Origin: Thiobacillus sp.
GTDB lineage: Bacteria > Pseudomonadota > Gammaproteobacteria > Burkholderiales > Thiobacillaceae
Length of the DNA: 64,000 nt
NCBI GenBank assembly: GCA_018263115.1
Contig: JADFDC010000002.1
Span: 62,001-126,000 of the forward strand
Reading direction: 5' to 3'
The notes under the pieces were generated by a model. The model had not been told where the DNA came from and did no database searches. It saw nothing but the letters and a program-made list of their open reading frames with translations. This document shows positions 27,036 through 36,769 of the stretch, piece by piece (the stretch's first letter is position 1; every line of letters begins with the position of its first letter). Made by a program: the position numbers and the translations under genes.

Positions 27036-27065
27036 TGCGGCAATTAGCCGCATTGGCCGGATAAT
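27036..27065 (+). promoter_or_regulatory. Operator-like dyad before the DUF2173 cluster
   Basis: TGCGGC (27036-27041) and GCCGCA (27047-27052) form a perfect six-base dyad with a five-base spacer, ending eight bases before a GATAAT -10-like box (27060-27065). The -35 position lies inside the dyad and lacks a consensus, which suggests activator-dependent transcription. The same gap also serves the divergent RDD gene. Confidence 0.35.
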
Positions 27066-27087
27066 AAATTTAAGGAGGAGGTTGGCG

Positions 27088-27492
27088 ATGCATATCGTAA
27101 AACAACTCATGGCCATACCTGGAGTGATTGCAGCGGGTGAGTTTGCGTATCGTGGAGACCGGTTCTCCTTTGAGGGCGCCTTGACTGCGGAATATGCCAG
27201 GATGGCTTCCATTCTTTGCCGCTCCAATACCATGAGCGTCAACATGCAATCCGAGATTTTCGACTCGTTTGCCGCGAACTGCGGATGCAAGCCGATGCAA
27301 GGCTGGATCGTGCGCGGCGCGCAGGCATCGGTATGCAATGTCGGAAATTATTTTGCCTTTATTGAAAACCGGCCTGATCTGTTGAACGATGTCATGACCA
27401 TCATGCGCGCAAAAGTAGGTGATGTTGGCGACGATTTGCTGGTTAATCTGTATGCAAAAATCGGTGGTGATGTGAAAGAAGCCTTGTATTGA
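27088..27492 (+). CDS. DUF2173-family protein, first of three tandem paralogues
   Basis: 134 residues from ATG 27088, which is preceded at good distance by AAGGAGG (27072-27078); a TTG two codons earlier is too close. The start (VKQLMAIPGVIAAGEFAYRG) and the core (GCKPMQGWIVRGAQASVCNVGN) are typical of DUF2173, a small soluble family of unknown function that I associate with sulfur oxidisers. There is no signal peptide or membrane segment. This copy is the longest and has a C-terminal extension after the core. It is followed by two relatives in the same direction. Confidence 0.8.
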   Translation: MHIVKQLMAIPGVIAAGEFAYRGDRFSFEGALTAEYARMASILCRSNTMSVNMQSEIFDSFAANCGCKPMQGWIVRGAQASVCNVGNYFAFIENRPDLLNDVMTIMRAKVGDVGDDLLVNLYAKIGGDVKEALY

Positions 27493-27559
27493 CAGGCAAT
27501 TACGCTGGATATTGTTTAGCCGGTCTTTGTGTAAATACTAGTTCGGGAGGGGAGCAATC

Positions 27560-27904
27560 ATGACACTGGAACAAATGATGGATTTGCCGGGTGCACTGGC
27601 GGCATTTTCATATACGGATAAAGGCGATATCACGGGTCACCAGATTCGTGAGGGTACTGAAATCACGCCACAAATTCTGGACTTACTGGCGCATTCCTGC
27701 GTGGCGAATATCGCTGTTGCCACGCTCGAGGCACGTGGCTGGGAATCCCTTACCGGGCAAAAAGGCTTCGAGCCTCTTCAAGGGTTTTCCATGGTCGGGC
27801 TCGAATGGTCAGTGGTGGTAAGTGACCATTGTGGCGTCATCCTCAAGAATCGTGATGTCAATTACGAAGCCTCATTCAATGCTGTTCAGACTTGTTCGGC
27901 ATAA
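27560..27904 (+). CDS. DUF2173-family protein, second and most divergent paralogue
   Basis: 114 residues. GGGAGGGGAG just upstream is an unusually purine-rich binding site. It shares the N-terminal pattern (LEQMMDLPGALAAFSYTDKG) and the core position, but the core reads LQGFSMVGLEWSVVVSDHCG, so the conserved Trp and Cys of the sister proteins are replaced. It may have taken another role or partner in a hetero-oligomer. It lies 67 bases after the first copy and 15 before the third. Confidence 0.78.
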   Translation: MTLEQMMDLPGALAAFSYTDKGDITGHQIREGTEITPQILDLLAHSCVANIAVATLEARGWESLTGQKGFEPLQGFSMVGLEWSVVVSDHCGVILKNRDVNYEASFNAVQTCSA

Positions 27905-27919
27905 GCAAGAGTAAAGAAC

Positions 27920-28255
27920 ATGCCCTTGAAGAAACTACTCGTGCTGGATGGTGTGATAGCGGTTTGCCGGTTTCAGGATGATGGCAGCATCATGGATGCT
28001 GCCGGGATGTTGCCTTCCGACATGATGGAGCGCCTGGCAAAGTTTGCTCAATGGTATCGCCGCATGGTTTCAGGTAACACCGATCTGTTTTCCCTGTTTT
28101 CACAAATGCGCGGCTGGGCGCCCTCGCAGGGCTGGATCGTGTACGGCTCTCAAGTGTCCGTTTGTTCAACGGGAAACCTGGTCTGCATGGTGCAAAATGG
28201 ACAAGGATCGTTGAATGAAATCATGGTTGCGCTGGCAGATGTGGCTCATGATTGA
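27920..28255 (+). CDS. DUF2173-family protein, third paralogue
   Basis: 111 residues. The start KKLLVLDGVIAVCRFQDDG and the core SQGWIVYGSQVSVCSTGN match the first copy closely, including the Trp and Cys. No catalytic motif is visible. The three genes end at a terminator, so they probably form one transcript. Three-fold duplication in one operon suggests subunits of a complex; this is inference. Confidence 0.8.
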   Translation: MPLKKLLVLDGVIAVCRFQDDGSIMDAAGMLPSDMMERLAKFAQWYRRMVSGNTDLFSLFSQMRGWAPSQGWIVYGSQVSVCSTGNLVCMVQNGQGSLNEIMVALADVAHD

Positions 28256-28295
28256 CCCTGACTGAAGTCTGGGTATTCCTTTACCCATGCAAAAC

Positions 28296-28321
28296 AAACA
28301 GGCTCCTGGCGGGCCTGTTTT
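28296..28321 (+). terminator. Intrinsic terminator after the DUF2173 cluster
   Basis: AAACAGGC and GCCTGTTT form an eight-pair stem with a nine-base loop and a short T run. It separates the DUF2173 genes from ilvB. Confidence 0.7.
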
Positions 28322-28400
28322 CATTCTCTTCCTTGACCGCGGTGGGCTAAAACGTTACCCTTCAACGTTTACGGAAAACTTTGTTTATTAGGCGTTTTTT

Positions 28401-30113
28401 ATGGAATTAACCGGCGCCGAGATCGTCGTAAACTGTCTTGCCGAAGAAGGAGTCGAATTTGTGTTTGGCTACCCGGGCGGTGCAGTGCTCAATATTTACG
28501 ACGCAATCTTCAAGCAGAATAAATTCAAGCACGTGCTTGTGCGACATGAGCAAGCCGCGGTGCATGCGGCTGACGCTTTTTCACGCGCCTCCGGCAAGGT
28601 TGGCGTAGCGTTGGTAACCTCCGGGCCTGGCGTGACCAACGCCGTGACGGGAATTGCCACGGCCTATATGGATTCCATCCCGGTAGTCATTATTTCCGGC
28701 CAGGTGCCCACACCGGCAATTGGACTGGATGCATTTCAGGAAGTGGATGCAGTAGGTGTCACCCGTCCCTGCGTCAAGCACAATTTTCTGGTCAAGGACG
28801 TCAAGGATCTGGCTGCCACGATCAAAAAGGCATTTCACATTGCGGCAACCGGCCGGCCTGGCCCGGTGCTGGTGGATGTTCCCAAGGATGTGACGGCGCA
28901 CAGAACGGAATTCATCTATCCAGACTCGGTAGCCATGCGTTCCTACAACCCTGTTCTGAAAGGGCATGCCGGTCAGGTCAAGAAAGCCGCTCAAATGTTG
29001 CTGGAAGCCAGGCGTCCCATGATTTATACCGGTGGGGGCGTCATTCTCGGCAACGCATCGGAGCAGGTGACCGAGCTAGCAAAACTTTTGCATTTTCCCT
29101 GTACCAATACCCTGATGGGCCTGGGTGGTTACCCTGCTACCGACAGGCAGTTTCTGGGCATGCCAGGTATGCATGGTACATATGAAGCCAACATGGCCAT
29201 GCAGCATAGCGATGTGCTGCTGGCGGTCGGTGCTCGATTTGACGATCGCGTGATTGGCAACCCGGCGCATTTTGCGCGTGAGCAGCGCCGCATCATTCAT
29301 ATTGACGTCGATCCTTCTTCCATCTCCAAGCGGGTCAAAGTGGATGTACCCATCGTCGGCGATGTCAAACAGGTGCTGGAAGAATTGCTGAAGTTGCTCA
29401 AGGCCAGCAAGGAGAAACCGGACGAGTCCGCACTCAACACCTGGTGGACCCAGATCGAATTGTGGCGTTCACGCAATTGTCTGAAATACAACCGCGAGTC
29501 GGACATAATCAAGCCGCAGTACGTAGTTGAGAAACTGTGGGAGGCGACCAAGGGTGATGCCTTTGTGACTTCTGATGTTGGCCAGCATCAGATGTGGGCT
29601 GCCCAGTTCTACAAATTCGACAAGCCCCGCCGCTGGATCAATTCGGGTGGCCTGGGCACCATGGGCGTAGGACTGCCGTATGCCATGGGAGTACAGCTTG
29701 CGCATCCCGATGCCCAGGTGGCCTGCGTGACGGGTGAATCCAGCATCCAGATGTGCATTCAGGAACTCTCCACCTGCAAGCAATATCGCCTGCCAGTGAA
29801 GATTGTCAATCTCAACAACCGATACATGGGCATGGTACGGCAGTGGCAGGAGTTCTTCTATGGCAGCCGTTACGCCGAGTCATACATGGATTCGTTGCCC
29901 GATTTCGTCAAACTGGCCGAATCCTATGGGCACGTCGGCATGAAGATCGAAAAACCCTCGGATGTCGAACCGGCCCTCAAGGAAGCCTTCTCGCCGGCTT
30001 TGAAGGAACGCCTGGTGTTCATGGATTTCATCACCGACCAGACTGAAAATGTCTATCCCATGGTGGAAGGCGGCAAGGGCTTGTCGGAAATGATTCTGGC
30101 GGAGGAGCTTTAA
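28401..30113 (+). CDS. ilvB: Acetolactate synthase large subunit
   Basis: 570 residues, ThDP-, Mg- and FAD-dependent. It condenses pyruvate (or pyruvate plus 2-oxobutyrate) in branched-chain amino acid synthesis. The catalytic glutamate lies in VRHEQAAVHAA near residue 51. The ThDP/Mg motif begins TGESSIQM and ends NNRYMGM; the usual GDGS is GESS here, with Asp to Glu and Gly to Ser. It is the first gene of ilvBHC, two bases ahead of ilvH. The 79 bases between the preceding terminator and the start hold an AACGTT repeat but no clear leader peptide. Could equally be named ilvI. Confidence 0.95.
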   Translation: MELTGAEIVVNCLAEEGVEFVFGYPGGAVLNIYDAIFKQNKFKHVLVRHEQAAVHAADAFSRASGKVGVALVTSGPGVTNAVTGIATAYMDSIPVVIISGQVPTPAIGLDAFQEVDAVGVTRPCVKHNFLVKDVKDLAATIKKAFHIAATGRPGPVLVDVPKDVTAHRTEFIYPDSVAMRSYNPVLKGHAGQVKKAAQMLLEARRPMIYTGGGVILGNASEQVTELAKLLHFPCTNTLMGLGGYPATDRQFLGMPGMHGTYEANMAMQHSDVLLAVGARFDDRVIGNPAHFAREQRRIIHIDVDPSSISKRVKVDVPIVGDVKQVLEELLKLLKASKEKPDESALNTWWTQIELWRSRNCLKYNRESDIIKPQYVVEKLWEATKGDAFVTSDVGQHQMWAAQFYKFDKPRRWINSGGLGTMGVGLPYAMGVQLAHPDAQVACVTGESSIQMCIQELSTCKQYRLPVKIVNLNNRYMGMVRQWQEFFYGSRYAESYMDSLPDFVKLAESYGHVGMKIEKPSDVEPALKEAFSPALKERLVFMDFITDQTENVYPMVEGGKGLSEMILAEEL

Positions 30114-30115
30114 AG

Positions 30116-31658
<1,543 letters not shown>

Positions 31659-31665
31659 ATGCTGG

Positions 31666-31730
31666 TGAGGGGTAAGGCGTAAGGAGAAAGGGTTATAAAA
31701 CCCGCCTCGCGCCTCACGCTTCACGCCTCA
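31666..31730. repeat. Imperfect inverted repeat between ilvC and psd
   Basis: A left arm at 31666-31685 (GTGAGGGGTAAGGCGTAAGG) pairs at 16 of 20 positions with a right arm at about 31711-31730. An inner GGGTT-AACCC hairpin sits between. It may be an intergenic repeat of the same loose purine/pyrimidine-rich type as at 36665-36765, or a transcript stem. Confidence 0.45.
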
Positions 31731-31732
31731 CA

Positions 31733-32365
31733 ATGTTAACCTCTCACCCCCTTATCGCCCGTGAAGGCTGGCCATATCTGGCCGGCTCCCTGTTGGTCGC
31801 GATTGCCGCAACCTGGATTCTGGGCAAATGGTCGCTGCCGTTCTGGTTGTGGACGCTGTTTGTGCTTCAGTTCTTCCGCGACCCCGCCCGCGTTCCACCG
31901 CTTGATGTGGATGCGGTGATTTCGCCGGCAGACGGCCGGATCGTCGCCGTCGAAAAGGTTCAGGACCCCTATCTTGAGCGCGAGGCTTTGAAGATCAGCG
32001 TATTCATGAATGTGTTCAACGTGCATTCCAATCGCAGCCCTGTGGACGGCGAAATCAAGGGGCGCTGGTATAACCAGGGATCGTTCGTGAATGCTGACTT
32101 AGACAAGGCCTCCACGGAAAATGAGCGAAACGCATTATGGATAGCTTCTGAACGTGGAGACGTTACCTGCGTCCAGATCGCCGGTCTGATCGCACGCCGC
32201 ATCCTGTGCTATGTGCGCACGGGTGATACGCTTGTGCGTGGACAGCGTTACGGATTCATCCGCTTTGGTTCACGCGTCGATGTTTATTTGCCTACGACCG
32301 CCAAACCTGAAGTTTCCATTGGCGACAGGGTAAAGGCGGCAAAAAACATTCTGGCAAGATGGTAG
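31733..32365 (+). CDS. psd: Phosphatidylserine decarboxylase proenzyme, short form
   Basis: 210 residues, the short Psd form. It decarboxylates phosphatidylserine to phosphatidylethanolamine at the membrane. The self-cleavage site that creates the pyruvoyl group is the Gly-Ser in [12 protein letters not shown] near the C-terminus. Other landmarks are the N-terminal membrane helix, [11 protein letters not shown], and [14 protein letters not shown] with the catalytic histidine. It is followed by pssA, which makes its substrate. Confidence 0.94.
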   Translation: MLTSHPLIAREGWPYLAGSLLVAIAATWILGKWSLPFWLWTLFVLQFFRDPARVPPLDVDAVISPADGRIVAVEKVQDPYLEREALKISVFMNVFNVHSNRSPVDGEIKGRWYNQGSFVNADLDKASTENERNALWIASERGDVTCVQIAGLIARRILCYVRTGDTLVRGQRYGFIRFGSRVDVYLPTTAKPEVSIGDRVKAAKNILARW

Positions 32366-32391
32366 CGGCCTGAATCCACTACAATCCAACC

Positions 32392-33177
32392 ATGCTGGAT
32401 TTCAAACACAGTAAACGCGAAGTCATGCGCACCCGCATGCGGGATCGCGGCATTTACATCCTGCCCAACCTGTTCACCATCGGGGCGTTGTTCGCAGGCT
32501 TCTACGCCATTGTGCAGGCCATGAACGGCCGCTGGGAGCACGCGGCCGTTGCCATCTTCATCGCCATGTTGCTGGATGGTCTCGATGGCCGTGTGGCGCG
32601 CATGACGCATACGCAAAGCGCTTTCGGGGCTGAGTTGGACTCGCTGTCAGACATGGTGTCCTTTGGCGTGGCGCCAGCGCTCATCATGTATGTATATTCT
32701 CTCAAAGGCCTGGGCAAATTCGGCTGGATTGCCGCTTTTGTCTATTGTGCCGGGGCGGCATTGCGATTGGCGCGTTTCAATACACAGCTTGAGGTGGCTG
32801 ACAAGCGCTTTTTCCAGGGCTTGCCATCGCCTTCAGCGGCAGCCTTGGTGGCAGGCTTTGTATGGGTCATGATTGAATATGGCGTCAGCGGCGAGGAAAT
32901 TTCCTGGCTGGCGGCCGGCGTCACCCTGTTTGCCGGCATCAGCATGGTGACCAATCTCAAGTTCTACAGTGGCAAGGAAATCAATCTGCGCCGTAGCGTG
33001 CCTTTCTTTGTAGTGCTGCTGATTGTGCTGTTTTTCATACTGGTATCCACCAGCCCGCCGGAAGTGCTGCTGATCATGTTCGTTCTGTATGGGCTGTCGG
33101 GTTATGTTTACACCACATGGCACTGGCTTAAACGCAAGGAAAACACCCCCAAGGCCTTGCCAGATGAAGAAAAATAA
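32392..33177 (+). CDS. pssA: CDP-diacylglycerol-serine O-phosphatidyltransferase
   Basis: 261 residues, an integral membrane CDP-alcohol phosphotransferase. The catalytic motif D-G-x2-G-x-x-A-R-x8-G-x3-D-x3-D is complete, from LDGLDGRVARM to FGAELDSLSD. It makes phosphatidylserine from CDP-diacylglycerol and serine. About seven hydrophobic helices are present. It lies 26 bases after psd, so the two phosphatidylethanolamine synthesis steps share a transcript. Confidence 0.94.
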   Translation: MLDFKHSKREVMRTRMRDRGIYILPNLFTIGALFAGFYAIVQAMNGRWEHAAVAIFIAMLLDGLDGRVARMTHTQSAFGAELDSLSDMVSFGVAPALIMYVYSLKGLGKFGWIAAFVYCAGAALRLARFNTQLEVADKRFFQGLPSPSAAALVAGFVWVMIEYGVSGEEISWLAAGVTLFAGISMVTNLKFYSGKEINLRRSVPFFVVLLIVLFFILVSTSPPEVLLIMFVLYGLSGYVYTTWHWLKRKENTPKALPDEEK

Positions 33178-33191
33178 AATAGATTTAGACC

Positions 33192-33272
33192 ATGTCTAAT
33201 TTGGCTTCACCTTCTTTCTCCATCTGCCTGTCGAACATGCTGTTCGGCACCCTGCTGCTGCGCAAGCAGTAA
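33192..33272 (+). CDS. Possible leucine leader peptide before leuA
   Basis: A 26-codon ORF: MSNLASPSFS followed by ICLSNMLFGT and LLLRKQ. It contains five leucines, three consecutive (CTG CTG CTG) just before the stop. It lies 92 bases before leuA. Behind it a hairpin AGGCT-GCG-AGCCT (33342-33354) touches the leuA ribosome binding site. Together this resembles an attenuation leader in which ribosome stalling at leucine codons changes downstream folding. No strong Shine-Dalgarno precedes the ORF, so it may be fortuitous. Confidence 0.35.
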   Translation: MSNLASPSFSICLSNMLFGTLLLRKQ

Positions 33273-33364
33273 GCGACCTTTATACTCCCCTTTCGAATAC
33301 AAAGCCGCTCCCATGCACGCGGGGCGAGTTGCAGAACATTTAGGCTGCGAGCCTGGAGAACAGC

Positions 33365-34900
33365 ATGAACGACCGTCTATACATTTTTGACACCACCTTG
33401 CGCGATGGCGAACAGAGTCCAGGCGCATCCATGACCAAGGAAGAGAAGCTCCGCATTGCCCGCCAGCTCGAAAAGCTGGGCGTGGATGTGATCGAGGCAG
33501 GCTTTGCCGCCGCCAGCCCTGGCGATGCCGATGCCATCCGTACCATTGCCGAAAGCATCTGCGAATCCACCGTCTGTTCGCTGGCCCGTGCCAACGAACG
33601 TGACATTCGTGCGGCTGGTGAAGCTATCAAGCCCGCCAAGTCGGGTCGCATCCATACCTTCATTGCCACCAGTCCCATCCACATGGAGAAAAAGCTCCGC
33701 ATGCAGCCCGATCAGGTGGTCGAGGCCGCGATCAAGGCAGTGAAACTGGCGCGCGAATATACCGACAATGTGGAGTTTTCCGCCGAGGATGCGGTTCGCT
33801 CTGACATCGACTTTCTGTGCCGCATTTTCGGGGAAGTCATCAAGGCGGGCGCGAAAACCATCAACGTGCCGGATACCGTGGGCTACTCGATTCCGGCGTT
33901 GTGGGGTGAGCGCATGAAACAGTTGATCGAGCGCGTGCCCAACTCCGACAAGGTCATCTGGTCAACCCATTGCCACAACGACCTCGGCATGGCGGTCGCC
34001 AACTCGCTGGCCGCGGTGATGGCTGGCGCGCGCCAGGTGGAATGCACAATCAATGGCCTGGGCGAGCGCGCGGGCAATGCATCACTGGAAGAAATCGTCA
34101 TGGCGGTGCGCACGCGCAAGGATGTGTTCAGCTGCGATTCCCGCATTGATACCACGCAGATCGTGCCGGCTTCAAAACTTGTTTCCAGCATTACCGGCTA
34201 CCCCGTGCAGCCCAACAAGGCGATAGTCGGCGCCAATGCTTTCGCGCATGAGTCCGGCATTCATCAGGATGGCGTGATCAAGCACCGCGAAACCTACGAA
34301 ATCATGCGCGCCGAGGATGTGGGCTGGAAGGCGAATCGATTGACGCTGGGCAAACTGTCCGGCCGCAATGCTTTCAAGACCAAGCTGGCGGAACTTGGCA
34401 TTGTCATGGAGTCAGAAGAAGCGCTGAATGCCGCGTTCGCCCGTTTCAAGGAACTGGCCGACAAGAAGCGCGAGATTTTCGACGAGGATTTGCAGGCGCT
34501 GGTCAGCGACGAAGGCTATGCCGCCGAACATGAACGCTTCAAGCTGGTGTCGCTCAAGGTGTGTTCCGAAACCGGTGAAGTGCCGCATGCCAGGCTGGTG
34601 ATCACCGATGAAGGCCAGGAACAGCCCGCTCAGGGTGACGGCTCCGGGCCGGTGGACGCCACCTTTAAGGCGCTGGAGTCCGTGGTCAACAGCGGCGCGG
34701 ATTTGCTGCTCTATTCGGTCAATAACATTACCAGCGGCACGGACTCGCAAGGTGAAGTGACGGTACGTCTGGCGAAAGATGGGCGAATCGTAAACGGTCA
34801 GGGCGCCGATACGGATATTGTTGTGGCCTCCGCCAAAGCCTATTTGCATGCGCTAAATAAGTTGCACACGAAATTGGAGCGGGCGCACCCGCAGGTCTAA
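33365..34900 (+). CDS. leuA: 2-isopropylmalate synthase
   Basis: 511 residues. It condenses acetyl-CoA with 2-oxoisovalerate, the first committed step of leucine synthesis. The HMGL-like TIM barrel starts [14 protein letters not shown], and metal histidines appear in [12 protein letters not shown] linker follows, then a C-terminal LeuA allosteric domain (from about residue 380) for leucine inhibition. GGAG precedes the ATG. It is the last large gene of the branched-chain amino acid and phospholipid cluster. Confidence 0.96.
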   Translation: MNDRLYIFDTTLRDGEQSPGASMTKEEKLRIARQLEKLGVDVIEAGFAAASPGDADAIRTIAESICESTVCSLARANERDIRAAGEAIKPAKSGRIHTFIATSPIHMEKKLRMQPDQVVEAAIKAVKLAREYTDNVEFSAEDAVRSDIDFLCRIFGEVIKAGAKTINVPDTVGYSIPALWGERMKQLIERVPNSDKVIWSTHCHNDLGMAVANSLAAVMAGARQVECTINGLGERAGNASLEEIVMAVRTRKDVFSCDSRIDTTQIVPASKLVSSITGYPVQPNKAIVGANAFAHESGIHQDGVIKHRETYEIMRAEDVGWKANRLTLGKLSGRNAFKTKLAELGIVMESEEALNAAFARFKELADKKREIFDEDLQALVSDEGYAAEHERFKLVSLKVCSETGEVPHARLVITDEGQEQPAQGDGSGPVDATFKALESVVNSGADLLLYSVNNITSGTDSQGEVTVRLAKDGRIVNGQGADTDIVVASAKAYLHALNKLHTKLERAHPQV

Positions 34901-34909
34901 GGAACAGAC

Positions 34910-35083
34910 ATGGAAGAACCGAAACATGGAACCCGCTTCTGGGCCGGCAATATCGTCCTGGTTATCGCTTTAGTGGTCATGCTGCTCATGGGTACGCTGT
35001 CGCAATACCTTGGCGTAGGCGCAATGCTGCTGTGGATGGGGCTGGCAGCGTTGGGGTTCTATCTGATTTACACAGACAAGTAG
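34910..35083 (+). CDS. Small two-helix membrane protein
   Basis: 57 residues beginning MEEPKHGTRFWAGN. Two hydrophobic segments (about 14-33 and 36-53) are separated by a short SQYLG turn. It ends YTDK. AAGGAACAG precedes the ATG, and the start is nine bases after the leuA stop, so it is probably cotranscribed. The family is not recognised. Its codon use and clear binding site make a real gene likely. Confidence 0.6.
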   Translation: MEEPKHGTRFWAGNIVLVIALVVMLLMGTLSQYLGVGAMLLWMGLAALGFYLIYTDK

Positions 35084-35118
35084 TCCGCTTTATCTGCCAA
35101 GCGGCGAAGCTGTTTGGT

Positions 35119-35649
35119 TCAATGCTTCTGGTCGATTATCGCATGTCCCATCAACTTGTCGATGACGGCGATGCCAATGGCAGACAGCACGAACGCCATG
35201 TGGATGGTGACTTGCCAGAGCAGGGTTTTTTCATCCAGGTTGGGGGCGTTGATGAATGTCTTCAGCAGATGGATGGACGAAATGCCGATGATGGCGGTGG
35301 CCAGCTTCACTTTCAGCACGTTGGCATTGACGTGCGACAGCCAGTCGGGCTCGTCGGGATGGCCTTCCAGGCCCAATCTTGAGACGAAGGTTTCGTAACC
35401 GCCGACGATGACCATGATGAGCAGGTTGGATATCATGACCACGTCGATCAGGCCCAGCACCACCAGCATGATTTTTTCTTCAGTCAGATGTGGGGTTTCC
35501 TGTACCAGGTGCGCGAGTTCCTTCCAGAACAGGAATACATACACGGCCTGCGCTACGATCAAGCCAAGATAAAGCGGCATCTGCAGCCAGCGGCTGCCAA
35601 ACAGGATGGCGGCAAGCGGCTTCATGCGGGGTGGAGTCTTTTGTTCCAT
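35119..35649 (-). CDS. YqhA-family (UPF0114) inner-membrane protein
   Basis: 176 residues from ATG 35649; ATG 35664 is an alternative and no strong binding site decides. Matches YqhA by SRWLQMPLYLGLIVA, the GGYETFVSRL loop and SSIHLLKTFI. Four transmembrane segments. The function of the family is unknown. It is convergent with the small leuA-linked ORF and in line with ychJ and dedA upstream of it. Confidence 0.85.
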   Translation of the reverse strand: MEQKTPPRMKPLAAILFGSRWLQMPLYLGLIVAQAVYVFLFWKELAHLVQETPHLTEEKIMLVVLGLIDVVMISNLLIMVIVGGYETFVSRLGLEGHPDEPDWLSHVNANVLKVKLATAIIGISSIHLLKTFINAPNLDEKTLLWQVTIHMAFVLSAIGIAVIDKLMGHAIIDQKH

Positions 35650-35691
35650 GTGCGTTAATTCCATTCGAACTGCTGGCAATTTTATCTCAGC

Positions 35692-36087
35692 TCAGACTGT
35701 TTCACCGTCAAGATAAAACCATTTTCCGGACTCAAGGACAAAGCGGCTGATTTCATGGAGCCTGAAGGCTCGGCCATTGACTTTGTAACGCGCCACGAAC
35801 TCAACCAGGGCATGAGTGCCATCCTGTTGCTCAACGCGCAAAACCTGAAGCCCAACCCATTTTGGCGCGGGAGCCTCGTCAAGCTTAAGCGAGCCCGGCC
35901 TGGATGAAGCATGCCATGTGGCCAGCAGGTAAGTTTCGTGTCCTTGCGTAAATGCCGTATAGCGTGAACGCATCAATGCCTCGGCGGATGGCGCGGTCTG
36001 ACTGCCAGCGAGGTATCGACCGCAACAATCTTCGAAAATATGTCCGCTGCCACATGGGCAGGCGCTTACTTTTTCTTTTGCCACCAC
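35692..36087 (-). CDS. YchJ-family protein with SEC-C zinc motif
   Basis: 131 residues starting with GTG at 36087 (another GTG follows at 36084). The N-terminal SEC-C motif CPCGSG-x5-CC binds zinc. The YchJ core has SAEALMRSRYTAF and the C-terminal FRLHEISRFVLESGKWFYLDG. The family function is unknown, perhaps protein or RNA contact. It overlaps the end of dedA by 22 bases, implying translational coupling. Confidence 0.85.
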   Translation of the reverse strand: MVAKEKVSACPCGSGHIFEDCCGRYLAGSQTAPSAEALMRSRYTAFTQGHETYLLATWHASSRPGSLKLDEAPAPKWVGLQVLRVEQQDGTHALVEFVARYKVNGRAFRLHEISRFVLESGKWFYLDGETV

Positions 36088-36662
36088 CAGTACAGAGCAA
36101 TGCCAGAAGCAACGGCAATTACCAGCCCAACCGTTATCTGCTTGAGATACTGCTTGATCAATACCTCATTGCCGCCGATATACCAACCCATGGCAGTCAG
36201 AATCACCGACCAGATACCCGCGCCCAGGCATGTGTAAAAGGCGAATTTGCCGTAGTTCATGCGCGTGAGCCCGGCAGGCAGGGAAATCAGGTGTCGTATG
36301 CCAGGGATAAGGCGGCCAGTGAAAGTTGAAACAGCGCCATGCTTTAGAAAAAACGCATCGGTCTTGTGCAGCAACTCAGGGCGAACGAAGAAGTATTTTC
36401 CCCAGCGTTCAAGAAAAGGCCGGCCGACCCAAAGCGCGAACACATAATTCACTGTTGCCCCGGCCAGGCTCCCCAGCGTGGAAGCCAGCGCGATGAGGAG
36501 AAAGTTCATCTTGCCCTGATAGGCGAGATACCCAGCGGGAATCAGCACGGCCTCGCTGGGAACTGGCAGTACGGTAGACTCCAGCCCCATCAGGATAAAA
36601 ATGCCTGCGTAGCCCCAGTCGTGGACAGTGGCGAGGATCCAGTTGATGAAGTCGTGAAGCAT
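36066..36662 (-). CDS. DedA-family membrane protein
   Basis: 198 residues. Family landmarks are ESTVLPVPSEAVLIPAGYLA near the N-terminus (with the functionally important acidic residue) and FTGRLIPGIRHLISLPAG with conserved arginines. Hydrophobic helices follow and there is a charged C-terminal tail, WWWQKKK. DedA proteins flip or recycle lipids, such as phosphatidylethanolamine or undecaprenyl phosphate, and keep membrane potential. It overlaps ychJ at its 3' end. Confidence 0.88.
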   Translation of the reverse strand: MLHDFINWILATVHDWGYAGIFILMGLESTVLPVPSEAVLIPAGYLAYQGKMNFLLIALASTLGSLAGATVNYVFALWVGRPFLERWGKYFFVRPELLHKTDAFFLKHGAVSTFTGRLIPGIRHLISLPAGLTRMNYGKFAFYTCLGAGIWSVILTAMGWYIGGNEVLIKQYLKQITVGLVIAVASGIALYWWWQKKK

Positions 36663-36664
36663 GT

Positions 36665-36765
36665 GTTTAGTAAAGGGGGAAGGGTAAAGGGGGAAGGGGG
36701 GGTGGGAGGAGGTTTTACCCTTTCCCCTTGAGCGCCGCAGGCGCGTTCCCTTTTCCCTTCACAAA
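36665..36765. repeat. Purine/pyrimidine-rich intergenic repeat between dedA and secF
   Basis: A G/A-rich arm with repeated AAAGGGGGAAGGG units (about 36668-36715) faces a C/T-rich arm (about 36713-36765) with CCCTTTCCCC and CCCTTTTCCC. A GCGCCGCAGGCGC stem-loop lies in the right half. The arms can pair imperfectly. A related G/A-rich stretch occurs inside hrpA at about 50953-51000. Confidence 0.5.
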
Positions 36766-36769
36766 TGTT

